DNA of 64,000 nt from Xylanivirga thermophila (lineage in GTDB: Bacteria > Bacillota > Clostridia > Caldicoprobacterales > Xylanivirgaceae). The notes beneath the pieces are model-generated. The model searched no databases and was not told the DNA's origin. It saw nothing but the letters and a program-made list of their open reading frames with translations. The stretch is from contig NZ_RXHQ01000009.1 in assembly GCF_004138105.1 (NCBI RefSeq), positions 1 to 64,000 on the forward strand, in the 5' to 3' direction. Made by a program: the position numbers and the translations under genes. This document shows, one piece after another, positions 8,983 to 16,255 of the stretch; position 1 is the stretch's first letter; each line of letters starts with the position of its first letter.

Positions 8983-9270
8983 CTAGTCTGTTAGATTGTT
9001 ATTGAGATATTGAATCATCTCGTTTATACTTTGATAGTTTTCCTTAAACTGCTCTGGTTTCAGTTCAGGGATTTCTTTTGAGAGTTTCAAAAGCAAATTC
9101 TTCAATTCTTCCAATAAATCTTTTTCGGTATCGTAATTATATTCATATACGGTAACTAGAACATCAAGATAATAGTCTAAATTCTGATAAGATAAGGAAT
9201 TCCGACCAAAGGATGTTTCTACAAGGTTAAATAATTCCTTGATTTCTGCTTTTAATTGTTTTAGTTTCAT
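8983..9270 (-). CDS. Small helical protein, unknown
   Basis: Product of 95 residues, rich in Leu, Glu and Lys, predicted all helical, with no known motif. The start at 9270 is chosen because AGGAG lies nine bases upstream. A protein of nearly the same size and helical build is encoded on the minus strand at 36328-36624, also just before a terminator, so the two may be distant relatives. Function not recognised. Confidence 0.65.
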   Translation of the reverse strand: MKLKQLKAEIKELFNLVETSFGRNSLSYQNLDYYLDVLVTVYEYNYDTEKDLLEELKNLLLKLSKEIPELKPEQFKENYQSINEMIQYLNNNLTD

Positions 9271-9353
9271 GAGCATCATCTCCTTTTGATTTTTGATAGT
9301 TTAGAAGATGATGTATACTAATGTCAAATAAAAATATTTTTTATGCATATTTA

Positions 9354-9447
9354 TTTTTGTCGCATAAAGGAGGTTTCGAACTCTTTATTAATAAGTATCT
9401 ATCCCTTTCTACTATATACGTATATAGTATTAGAACTTTGCGACACC
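9354..9447. repeat. Nested inverted repeats: TGTCGCA arms around a 20-bp palindrome
   Basis: TTTTTGTCGCATAAAG (9354-9369) faces CTTTGCGACACC (9436-9447). Between them lies the perfect 20-base palindrome TACTATATACGTATATAGTA at 9410-9429. The block sits between two minus-strand genes. It could be a resolution site, an operator for the small gene at 8983-9270, or a replication signal. Confidence 0.6.
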
Positions 9448-9510
9448 AAGAAAGGAAATCAAACTAAACTATAGTAATAAATTTTCAAATATCATAAAAT
9501 TAGTATTTCC

Positions 9511-10341
9511 TTATTTAGTATTGTATTTTGAAGGCAAATGGGTACGAAGTTTTTTAAAAATCCTTGTTTTTAATTGGCGGGAATACTCAGTTGTAATATT
9601 TAACTTTGCTGCTATTTCTGCATGGGTATACCCTTGTATAAATAAACCCCATAACTCCCATTCTCTACAAGTCAGTAGACTTTTTATGTCTGATAAAAGG
9701 GTTTCTGTGCTCTGAATTTCATTAGTTGAATTATATATATGGTTACTAAATAGAAACCTGTCAAAATAGTTAGGAGAGACACTACTATTACATTCATGCT
9801 TTATCTTATCTATGCTAAGTATCTGAAGGGCTAAATCCTTTCTTAGACATCTGCATATGTAATTCCAATAATCATCGCAGAATTTAATAGCGAGATAATA
9901 AGAGTATTCATTATTATATTGCCCAATTGATTTTTCAAGTTTTTCTAATGAAATCCTTTCTACAACTTCCCAAAACGGATAAATTAGAGAATAATTCCAC
10001 GGGTTATTACTATCCCAATACCCAAATTGGTCAATATAATCTTTAAGATATTTTTCACAGGCAACGCTAAAGTTTATTTTAAATTTGTTCATATTAATAT
10101 TGCTGGAAAAGGACTTCTGCAGGTTATAAAGTTTAGAATATTTTTGTTTTCTCATCTTTGGAGAATATATTTTAGTTATATTCCCTGTTATTGTCCATTT
10201 CAAAAGGGGCTCCATTAAATTGTAGAGATTAACTAAAACCTCGTTTTGCTGACTTTTACTTAAGGTGTTTTTACCTTCCCCTAGTTTATATTGATATAAA
10301 AGTTCTTTTACTTTCTCATCATCTATAAATGGTTTTTTCAT
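9511..10341 (-). CDS. Sigma-70-like / HTH regulator
   Basis: A 276-residue protein whose last 70 residues form a sigma region 4-like helix-turn-helix (TCREWELWGLFIQGYTHAEI then AAKLNIT and a recognition helix with RQLKTRIFKKL). The middle part resembles sigma region 2 only weakly. It is divergent from a primase gene across 150 bases. A second sigma-like protein next to a second primase lies at 48459-51274, so the pairing looks meaningful: it may activate replication genes of the element. The start at 10341 is favoured by the GGGGG site seven bases upstream. It could equally be an anti-repressor-like DNA-binding protein without polymerase contact. Confidence 0.65.
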   Translation of the reverse strand: MKKPFIDDEKVKELLYQYKLGEGKNTLSKSQQNEVLVNLYNLMEPLLKWTITGNITKIYSPKMRKQKYSKLYNLQKSFSSNINMNKFKINFSVACEKYLKDYIDQFGYWDSNNPWNYSLIYPFWEVVERISLEKLEKSIGQYNNEYSYYLAIKFCDDYWNYICRCLRKDLALQILSIDKIKHECNSSVSPNYFDRFLFSNHIYNSTNEIQSTETLLSDIKSLLTCREWELWGLFIQGYTHAEIAAKLNITTEYSRQLKTRIFKKLRTHLPSKYNTK

Positions 10342-10463
10342 AAACATTCCCCCACGACTGTTTTTGACATTTTAGCCACGGCAGGAAGGAAATCAAATTT
10401 TTACCTGAAAAATTATAAAAAATCAGATGAAAATTTGAAACATAACATAGTGAGCAATATAAT

Positions 10464-10485
10464 GCCTCCAATCTGAAACGGAGGC
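10464..10485 (+). promoter_or_regulatory. Ribosome-site hairpin before the first primase gene
   Basis: GCCTCC (10464-10469) pairs perfectly with GGAGGC (10480-10485), which is the ribosome-binding site of the primase. When folded, the site is hidden, so translation should be repressed unless the stem is opened. Confidence 0.65.
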
Positions 10486-10492
10486 GATGTAT

Positions 10493-12049
10493 ATGAAAAA
10501 TAAATCATTTTCATTTGGTAAGGTAAACGGGATGGATATGCTGGAAATTATGAATATGGAAATTATCCATGCCAATTTTTCAGGTTTGCAGTACCTATGG
10601 GGACAATATAAGAGAAGCACGAACAATTTAGTAAAAGAAGAAATTGCAGAATGTTTTAAAACATATGCGGGTGATTATATTATTAGATTTGGAAAACATA
10701 AGGGACTAACACTCAAACAAATTGATAAAATAAATAGAAGTTATATAGAAAACTATCTTACCCATAATGATAACGAAGAAATTAGAGTAGTTGTTAAAAC
10801 ATACCTAAAATATCACCCAGAAAAGGTGAAGGATGAATATAATAACTATCAGCAGAAGACATATGCATACTATAATGAATTAAAACAGAAGATTTATGAT
10901 AGCAGCCAATCAAATATAGAGTATGTAATTAGAACTATGGGGTATATAATAGAAAATGGAAAATTTGAGCACTGCCCCTGGGAGTGTGATATGCACAGCA
11001 AAAGATATCAACATGCAATTTTAAAGAAAGGTACAGATGATTCTTATTTCGTTGGCTGTTTTAAATGTGGAGAAAGAAAAAACTTTATTAAGTTTGTATG
11101 CGAAAAAAAAGGATATCGTTTTATTGAAGCACTAGAATGGATATCAGGAGTTTTAGGAATTACAGTTACTAATCCCCCTGAAATTAATGCCGAAGAAATA
11201 AAAAAGGAATTTATAAATATTGATGAAGAGATTATGCTTGAGAAACGAATTCTTCCAGAGATTAGTCTTAAAGGTTTTGGCTTTAATAAAGGGGTGTATC
11301 CTCCTATATTTTTTGAAAGAGGCTTTACAGTAAAGGATGCGGAAGAGATGGAAGTGTATTTTGCAGGAAGAGATTGTACTAATGACTTTAAAAATAGGAT
11401 ATGTTTCTTAGTTAGAGATTTAGAGGATAGGCTTGTAGGCGTTGTCGGTAGAAATAAATATAGCGAGGAAGGGCACTATGATTATTGGGCTAAAAGATTG
11501 GGATTAGAAGATATTATGAGCAGAGAAGAACAAATAAAAGAGATTGAGAATCAAAACTGCAAATATAAAAAGTATTATAATTTTGAGGGATTTAAATCAG
11601 GGTGCACTTTATATAATGCCAATCGGTTAGTTAATAGTAGTAAAGAAGAAGTTTTTATCGTAGAAGGACCCTTTGATGTAATGAAAATGGTTCTTAAGCA
11701 TGGCTATAAAAATACGGTTGGGATGTTTGGTCATTCGATAAGCAGGGGACAATTATATCAACTTTATGAATTATGTAAAGATGCAAGAGATAAAATAAAG
11801 ATATATCTACTTATAGACAACGATGAGGCTGGGTTAAAAAGTTTTGAGAATAACGTCAAGAGTCTTCAGGAGTTAGGGTTTAGATATATTTATAAGATGG
11901 TTCTCGAAGAAGCAAAGGATGCAGGGGAGGCCAAAAAAGAGCAGGTAGATAAAGCGTATAAAAGTGCACAACTACAGCCGATAAGATATGATAAAAAAAG
12001 AATAGTTGTTAAAGATTATAATACAGGACTGAAAAGTGCTGTAGAATAA
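10493..12049 (+). CDS. DnaG-like primase with CHC2-type zinc finger and Toprim domain
   Basis: A 518-residue protein. Around residues 160-200 there is a zinc-binding segment (CPWECDMH, then CFKCGER) like the CHC2 finger of DnaG primases. The Toprim domain follows near residues 385-450, with the catalytic glutamate in VFIVEGPFDV and the acidic motif in LLIDNDEAG. It should make RNA primers for replication of the element. The start was placed at 10493, eight bases after GGAGGC. It is divergent from the sigma-like gene. A second primase of different sequence lies at 49529-51274, so this region carries two replication priming genes. Confidence 0.85.
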   Translation: MKNKSFSFGKVNGMDMLEIMNMEIIHANFSGLQYLWGQYKRSTNNLVKEEIAECFKTYAGDYIIRFGKHKGLTLKQIDKINRSYIENYLTHNDNEEIRVVVKTYLKYHPEKVKDEYNNYQQKTYAYYNELKQKIYDSSQSNIEYVIRTMGYIIENGKFEHCPWECDMHSKRYQHAILKKGTDDSYFVGCFKCGERKNFIKFVCEKKGYRFIEALEWISGVLGITVTNPPEINAEEIKKEFINIDEEIMLEKRILPEISLKGFGFNKGVYPPIFFERGFTVKDAEEMEVYFAGRDCTNDFKNRICFLVRDLEDRLVGVVGRNKYSEEGHYDYWAKRLGLEDIMSREEQIKEIENQNCKYKKYYNFEGFKSGCTLYNANRLVNSSKEEVFIVEGPFDVMKMVLKHGYKNTVGMFGHSISRGQLYQLYELCKDARDKIKIYLLIDNDEAGLKSFENNVKSLQELGFRYIYKMVLEEAKDAGEAKKEQVDKAYKSAQLQPIRYDKKRIVVKDYNTGLKSAVE

Positions 12050-12149
12050 AATCAAAAAAACCTTTAAAAAACTTCTAAAAAGTGTCACGTTTTCATTTTT
12101 GACGCCAGTATAATATATATAGAAATATAAAACGATTGTTAAATCCTTA

Positions 12150-12361
12150 CAAACAGTTAAACTATGAAGTCTTTTATTTTTTATTATTAAAGTGTTTTTG
12201 AAAATATACTATTTAATAAGATAACTTTAATTGTTACTCCTTATCAAACAGTGGTGCAAATATATCTTAATTTGGCAAACACATTGTCACCACTGATTAC
12301 AAGATAAAACAATAGAGTTCAACTGTTTATAAGAGGCAACAAACAAAGTTTAACTGTTTGC
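12150..12361. repeat. Three copies of AGTTYAACTGTTTR plus an inverted repeat; candidate iteron or operator region
   Basis: One inverted copy at 12150-12163 (CAAACAGTTAAACT) and two direct copies at 12317-12330 and 12348-12361. Between them CAGTGGTG (12249-12256) faces CACCACTG (12288-12295). The 400 bases between the primase and the SpoVS-like gene hold no ORF and are very AT-rich, as expected of a replication origin or a multi-site control region. Confidence 0.55.
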
Positions 12362-12404
12362 AAAAGATAACTATTTTACTTATTAAACTTGAAGTAAAAT
12401 GAAA

Positions 12405-12443
12405 TCCCTCTCTATAATGCTTGAAATAAGCATTAAGGAGGGA
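12405..12443 (+). promoter_or_regulatory. Strong hairpin covering the ribosome site of the SpoVS-like gene
   Basis: TCCCTC (12405-12410) pairs with GAGGGA (12438-12443) and TAATGCTT (12415-12422) with AAGCATTA (12428-12435). The ribosome-binding GGAGGG is in the 3' arm, ten bases before the ATG at 12453. Translation control by unfolding is likely. Confidence 0.7.
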
Positions 12444-12452
12444 CTTTGTTTT

Positions 12453-12740
12453 ATGAATATACAGGTATTAAGAGTATCTGCAAGCAGTAATATTAACGCT
12501 GTTTCAGAGGCTATAATTGAATATGCCTCAAAGGATTCTATTGTTCACATAGATTGTATAGGAGTTAAGGCTGCCTATGTGACAGTAAAAGCACTTATAC
12601 AAGCAAGTGAGTTTTTAGTAAAAAACAGTTACAAATTTAATCTAAGGCCCTATTATACTAAAGTGGATACATTGACAGAGGAACATGATTCTATCGCTAA
12701 AACGGCTATCCGCTGGACTATAATTGCAAAAAAGAAATAG
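12453..12740 (+). CDS. spoVS: SpoVS-like protein
   Basis: A 95-residue homologue of stage V sporulation protein S. It keeps the family start VLRVSASSNINAVS, the central IDCIGVKAAYVTVKAL segment and the basic C-terminus. SpoVS is an Alba-like dimer that affects septation and spore-coat assembly in Bacillus. Here it sits between plasmid-type replication genes rather than in a chromosomal sporulation locus, and the sequence between residues 60 and 75 is longer than in typical SpoVS. It may therefore serve as a DNA- or RNA-binding accessory protein of the element. A strong hairpin hides its ribosome site. Confidence 0.75.
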   Translation: MNIQVLRVSASSNINAVSEAIIEYASKDSIVHIDCIGVKAAYVTVKALIQASEFLVKNSYKFNLRPYYTKVDTLTEEHDSIAKTAIRWTIIAKKK

Positions 12741-12748
12741 TATAGTTC

Positions 12749-12777
12749 TTGTATAGCCAACTAAAACATGGTAACAT
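12749..12777 (+). promoter_or_regulatory. Promoter of candidate short RNA c
   Basis: TTGTAT, exactly 17 bases, TAACAT. Confidence 0.55.
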
Positions 12778-12783
12778 GAAGGC

Positions 12784-12850
12784 ATATTGCTGAAAGGGGC
12801 ACACCTTTCTTATACTGCATCTAGAGGTATAAGGGGGTGTGCTTTTTGTT
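12784..12850 (+). ncRNA. Candidate short RNA with two-level hairpin (unit c)
   Basis: About 65 bases from a promoter to a terminator-like double stem: GCACACC (12799-12805) / GGTGTGC (12836-12842) and CTTATAC (12809-12815) / GTATAAG (12827-12833), then TTTTTGTTT. It could also be the terminator of the SpoVS-like gene, but the 17-base-spaced promoter between the gene and the stem favours a separate RNA. Confidence 0.5.
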
Positions 12851-12971
12851 TATAAATTAGGTATAGAAGGTAAAAATAAAGGCACAAACAAATATCTGAT
12901 AATGGCATAGGGGAGGTGGATGAAAGAATAAGTATTAGATTCATAAGAATAGGTGTATATTGAAACGAAAC

Positions 12972-13217
12972 TTATTTATCAAGACCTAAGAGCCAATTGA
13001 CACTTACTTTTAATACTTGAGATAAGGCTACTAGTTCAATATCGGTTATAATCCTTTTCTTCTGTTCGAGTTTTGAAATACTTGCTCTATCAACATAGAC
13101 CGCCAATGTCTCAAGTTTTACTGACAGTTCCTGCTGTGTCATATTATTTTTTAACCGTGCAATTTTAACCCTAGAACCTGCTATATTGCGTTCTTCGGAA
13201 TCTAATATTAATTTCAT
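12972..13217 (-). CDS. XRE-family repressor
   Basis: An 81-residue Cro/CI-type helix-turn-helix protein: SRVKIARLKNNMTQQELSVK is helices 1-2 and the recognition helix lies around DRASISKLEQ; it ends VSVNWLLGLDK as these proteins often do. AGGTGG stands six bases before the ATG. It is divergent from a diguanylate cyclase gene, and two matching GTTC-N7-GAAC sites lie in the gap, so it probably represses itself and the cyclase. Confidence 0.88.
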   Translation of the reverse strand: MKLILDSEERNIAGSRVKIARLKNNMTQQELSVKLETLAVYVDRASISKLEQKKRIITDIELVALSQVLKVSVNWLLGLDK

Positions 13218-13231
13218 AATAGACCACCTTT

Positions 13232-13247
13232 TGTTCTTTATTGGAAC
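13232..13247. promoter_or_regulatory. Operator 1 of the XRE repressor
   Basis: TGTTCTTTATTGGAAC: GTTC-N7-GAAC dyad. It is the same site as operator 2 in reverse orientation, and it lies just upstream of the repressor start. Confidence 0.7.
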
Positions 13248-13279
13248 GCTTGTATTTTATCCAAGGTTGTGCAACAATA

Positions 13280-13296
13280 TGTTCTAATAAAGAACA
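13280..13296. promoter_or_regulatory. Operator 2 of the XRE repressor
   Basis: TGTTCTAATAAAGAACA: GTTC-N7-GAAC, reading TGTTCTTTATTAGAACA on the other strand and so matching operator 1 at 14 of its first 16 bases or better. It lies 27 bases before the cyclase start. Confidence 0.7.
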
Positions 13297-13322
13297 AACA
13301 GAAAATTTGGGGGCAAATTGTA

Positions 13323-14219
13323 ATGCATGAGGGAAAATGTGGAACTAAGGAGATAATTCGAATTGTTTTGAATCATGAAAACAAGATTCAGTACAGCAGC
13401 ATTAATAATGGAGAAGCCTATAATTGTCTCCAAAAATTGCATATTTTAGATAGGCTATCTGAAAATTCATATGTTCAATATAGTTATGGCAAGCGTTGGG
13501 TGACCATTAGTGAAATTATTATTGCCAACCAAAAGTATTATGTAATTACCATTGATTCAAGTAACAATAAATGCAGTGAATGCAGTAAAGTATTAGTAGA
13601 TTCAGTTACAGGATTATACAACAGAAACTATTGGAAACAGATTAACGATGGCTCAATATATCATCATCCTTATAGCAAAAAAGATTTCTCCCTAATATTC
13701 ATCGATATAGATAATTTAAAAGAAATTAATGATTCTTTTGGACATTTAATAGGTGATAAGGCAATTGAAATAGTAGGACAGGCGATTAAAAATAGCATAA
13801 GAAAAGAGGATTTAGGGATACGGTATGGGGGCGACGAATTCATAATTTTACTTTTTAAGCAGGATAAAAAGGCAGCAAAAAAAGTAACTGAGAGAATTAG
13901 GGGGGAGATTCATAAACTAGCAGTAGAACAAGGGCTGTATATTCAAATTAGTGCAGGAATAGCCTGTACTGATTGTTTAGTAGATTTGGAGGATATGATA
14001 AAAATGGCAGATAAAAATTTATATAGAGAAAAGGAAATAAAAAAAGGACGAAAATGGCAGGATACTAGGGTTGATGATTTGCTGGAAGAAGTTATAGCAA
14101 TAAGGAATGAATTGAATGAGAAGATTACCGAAGGGGACATAGTTACCAGTGCAGAGGTATTAGAATTAAGTCAAAGGTTGGATAATCTTATTGTAAGGCA
14201 TATGAAGTTCTGGAAGTAA
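13323..14219 (+). CDS. Diguanylate cyclase (GGDEF)
   Basis: A soluble protein of 298 residues from the ATG at 13323, which has GGGGGC nine bases upstream; an earlier in-frame ATG has no ribosome site. Residues 1-90 form a PAS-like sensor with two cysteines (CSECSK). The GGDEF domain spans about 95-255, with the intact active-site loop RYGGDEF (G169-F173) and an RxxD inhibition site RKED at 160-163, five residues before it. A helical tail follows. It should make cyclic di-GMP from GTP. It is divergent from a XRE repressor that probably controls it. A cyclase on a mobile region could alter host motility or surface attachment. Confidence 0.9.
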   Translation: MHEGKCGTKEIIRIVLNHENKIQYSSINNGEAYNCLQKLHILDRLSENSYVQYSYGKRWVTISEIIIANQKYYVITIDSSNNKCSECSKVLVDSVTGLYNRNYWKQINDGSIYHHPYSKKDFSLIFIDIDNLKEINDSFGHLIGDKAIEIVGQAIKNSIRKEDLGIRYGGDEFIILLFKQDKKAAKKVTERIRGEIHKLAVEQGLYIQISAGIACTDCLVDLEDMIKMADKNLYREKEIKKGRKWQDTRVDDLLEEVIAIRNELNEKITEGDIVTSAEVLELSQRLDNLIVRHMKFWK

Positions 14220-14238
14220 GATGCATGAATAATTATGG

Positions 14239-14278
14239 GCAAGTACATTTTCGTTTGAACGGAAGTACTTGCTTTTTG
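14239..14278 (+). terminator. Terminator of the diguanylate cyclase gene
   Basis: GCAAGTAC (14239-14246) / GTACTTGC (14265-14272) with a small inner stem CGT/ACG, then TTTTT. Confidence 0.85.
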
Positions 14279-14304
14279 GTATTTATGTAATTTCCCCACA
14301 TCTT

Positions 14305-14322
14305 TTTTTGTCGCATGAAAAC
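14305..14322 (+). repeat. Dispersed motif TTTTTGTCGCATGAAAAC, copy 3
   Basis: Matches the 6729 copy at 15 of 18 bases. It is followed by CCAAAGCCCTTG, where copy 1 is followed by AAAGGGCTTG. Confidence 0.55.
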
Positions 14323-14427
14323 TCACCAAAGCCCTTGCACCATAGGCGTTTACCCTAACTCCACTAATATAAATAATTATAGGGTTAAGGTATTAAGGAT
14401 AAAGTGTTAAGGGTGTAAAAAATAAAC

Positions 14428-14541
14428 TTGACATAGGGATATTATAGTAATTACAATATAAATCCAAATCCGATATCAGGTTTTGTCATAGTATCTTTTC
14501 CTTGAGGAACTGTCTACTTTTTTAGTAGGCAGTTTTTTTAG
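14428..14541 (+). ncRNA. Candidate short RNA with strong promoter (unit e)
   Basis: TTGACA at 14428-14433, 18 bases, TACAAT at 14452-14457; the RNA would start near 14464. It ends about 75 bases later in the stem AACTGTCTACT (14508-14518) / AGTAGGCAGTT (14524-14534) and seven T. No ORF lies between. The remainder of 14542-14773 is AT-rich without further structure seen. Confidence 0.6.
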
Positions 14542-14773
14542 TACTAAATTAAAAACAGCATGGTTAGCAAAGGGGAAATAAAAATTTCCCCCAATATACA
14601 AAAACTAGACTAAAGGCCTATATAAAATCGATTCTACCTATTTTTTTATGTATTATGCTCAAAAATGTAGGGGATAAAAATGCATATAAATAAGTTAAAA
14701 GATTCTAGAAAGACTTTGTGAAGTCCCTTTGCTTTTTAAATAACAATTAAATCTCATGAAAGGATGATGAACT

Positions 14774-15274
14774 ATGACCTATTATTATAATTTCAGTAAA
14801 AGTTATTTGGAAGAGTGTTTAGCGGAGTATAGGGAACTTCTGAATATTGAGAAGAAATTAGATAATTTATCAAGGAGAAATGAATTTGCAACCAATTATA
14901 ATGAGTATCAACAATATATGAGAGAAATCCAAAACTATCATTATGATAATAACATTGAATATGCTAGAATTTTTGCTAATACAAAAGAAGAGTTAATAGA
15001 GGAAACAAAAAAATACATTAAAGAACTCAATTATTTTGATGAAGAGTGTGATGATGAGGATGAACTATCAGAATATGAAATGGTATTACAAGAAGCAGAT
15101 ATTAGTTTTATAGGGCAAGGATATTATGACATTTATTTAGTTGAAGGAGACCTATCTGTTTGTAGAATAGATGAAATGCTTAGGGATGTGCTTGATGCTG
15201 AGATGACTCGAATTCAGAGCATCGATGAGGTGTGGGAATATATTTGTGAACACTTGGATGAGGACGAAGTTTAG
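14774..15274 (+). CDS. Acidic protein, unknown
   Basis: A 166-residue strongly acidic protein, rich in Tyr, Asp and Glu. Residues 10-85 appear coiled-coil-like and the C-terminus ends HLDEDEV. No family recognised. AAAGGATGATGAACT precedes the ATG. It lies alone between a candidate RNA and the BREX operon, followed by a terminator. Very acidic small proteins in defence islands may mimic DNA, but nothing here proves that. Confidence 0.7.
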   Translation: MTYYYNFSKSYLEECLAEYRELLNIEKKLDNLSRRNEFATNYNEYQQYMREIQNYHYDNNIEYARIFANTKEELIEETKKYIKELNYFDEECDDEDELSEYEMVLQEADISFIGQGYYDIYLVEGDLSVCRIDEMLRDVLDAEMTRIQSIDEVWEYICEHLDEDEV

Positions 15275-15453
15275 TAATTAAGTTTTATCATAAGGTAACT
15301 ATGGATTATCTAAATAAATTAATTTAAATTGGATTAGAGATGTTATAAGAGCAAAAGTTGTGGATTTTGAAACTATTTTGGTTTATTTGGATGTACTAGA
15401 TAACTATCAACTAGAAATAGTCTATTTATCAAAGATATAGGTATAAATATAAA

Positions 15454-15483
15454 GTGCATACCTCAATGGTATGTGCTTTTTTA
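15454..15483 (+). terminator. Terminator upstream of the BREX operon
   Basis: GTGCATACC / GGTATGTGC with two wobble pairs, loop TCAAT, then TTTTTT. It separates the preceding gene from the defence operon; the rest of 15275-15628 holds no gene. Confidence 0.75.
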
Positions 15484-15628
15484 TGGAAAAGTTTAGAGAT
15501 ATAAGAGGATTTTTACTTCCAATAGTCGAATATAAATAAGGGACAAGTACGCATAAAAGTTGATAAGGAATATATAAACAAAATTATAACAAAATTTTAA
15601 TACAATTTTTTATGGGCAGGTGTGTTTT

Positions 15629-16240
15629 ATGGATATCAGTCATAATAAAGATAAATTTATAGAAATATTAACTGATTTTAAAAGAGATATTTTAAAATCA
15701 ATTAGTGGTGCAATAACAAGTAGCGCAGAAGATGCTTTATTTTCAAGTGAATATCGTGGGAAGGTTAGTAAGGATAAGATAAAAGAATACATACAATTGA
15801 AGATTTCTGTACATATTGTCTTAAAATATATTTTGATTCGCCTAATTGAAGATACAAATAATAAAATTAATTCTAAACTTAATGTTGAAGGTATATCGAG
15901 ATGGAAAGAGATGAGTAAAAACTTTAGAAATGACTATATAAAATTATTTCAATTTGCATGTGATGATTTAAGAAGAGAAAAAGGGATAGGAGAGGCGTTT
16001 GTAGAGACAGCATATGACGATTATTATTCAAGGTTAAAAAGTATTTTCAATACTTCACAAAATAGAAAAAATAACTATTTGGAATTATTAAAGGGTTATG
16101 ACTTTAGAACATTAGACCCCAATACGGCTATAACAGTTGTTGAAAATATCTACCCTTCTGAAGAGAGGGAGAATCTCCAAAAGTATTTATTACCTTCGCC
16201 TGCAATTGACTTTTTGTTAAACAATCTTGGAATAAGGTAA
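15629..16240 (+). CDS. Stand-alone homologue of the PglX N-terminal domain
   Basis: A 203-residue protein, not a full enzyme. It lines up along its length with the first 235 or so residues of the methyltransferase encoded next: VLKYILIRLIEDT against INKVLFIRICEDK, LFQFACDDLRRE against LLKFAFADMKES, and YDFRTLDPNTAITVVENIYP against FDFNVPTEGNILGDVYEKFM. It stops just where methyltransferase motif I would begin. It could be a regulatory or structural subunit that pairs with PglX. The start at 15629 is favoured by GGGCAGG eight bases upstream. It opens the operon, 15 bases ahead of pglX. I do not know a named family for it. Confidence 0.75.
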   Translation: MDISHNKDKFIEILTDFKRDILKSISGAITSSAEDALFSSEYRGKVSKDKIKEYIQLKISVHIVLKYILIRLIEDTNNKINSKLNVEGISRWKEMSKNFRNDYIKLFQFACDDLRREKGIGEAFVETAYDDYYSRLKSIFNTSQNRKNNYLELLKGYDFRTLDPNTAITVVENIYPSEERENLQKYLLPSPAIDFLLNNLGIR

Positions 16241-16255
16241 GGAGGTAGAACTAAA

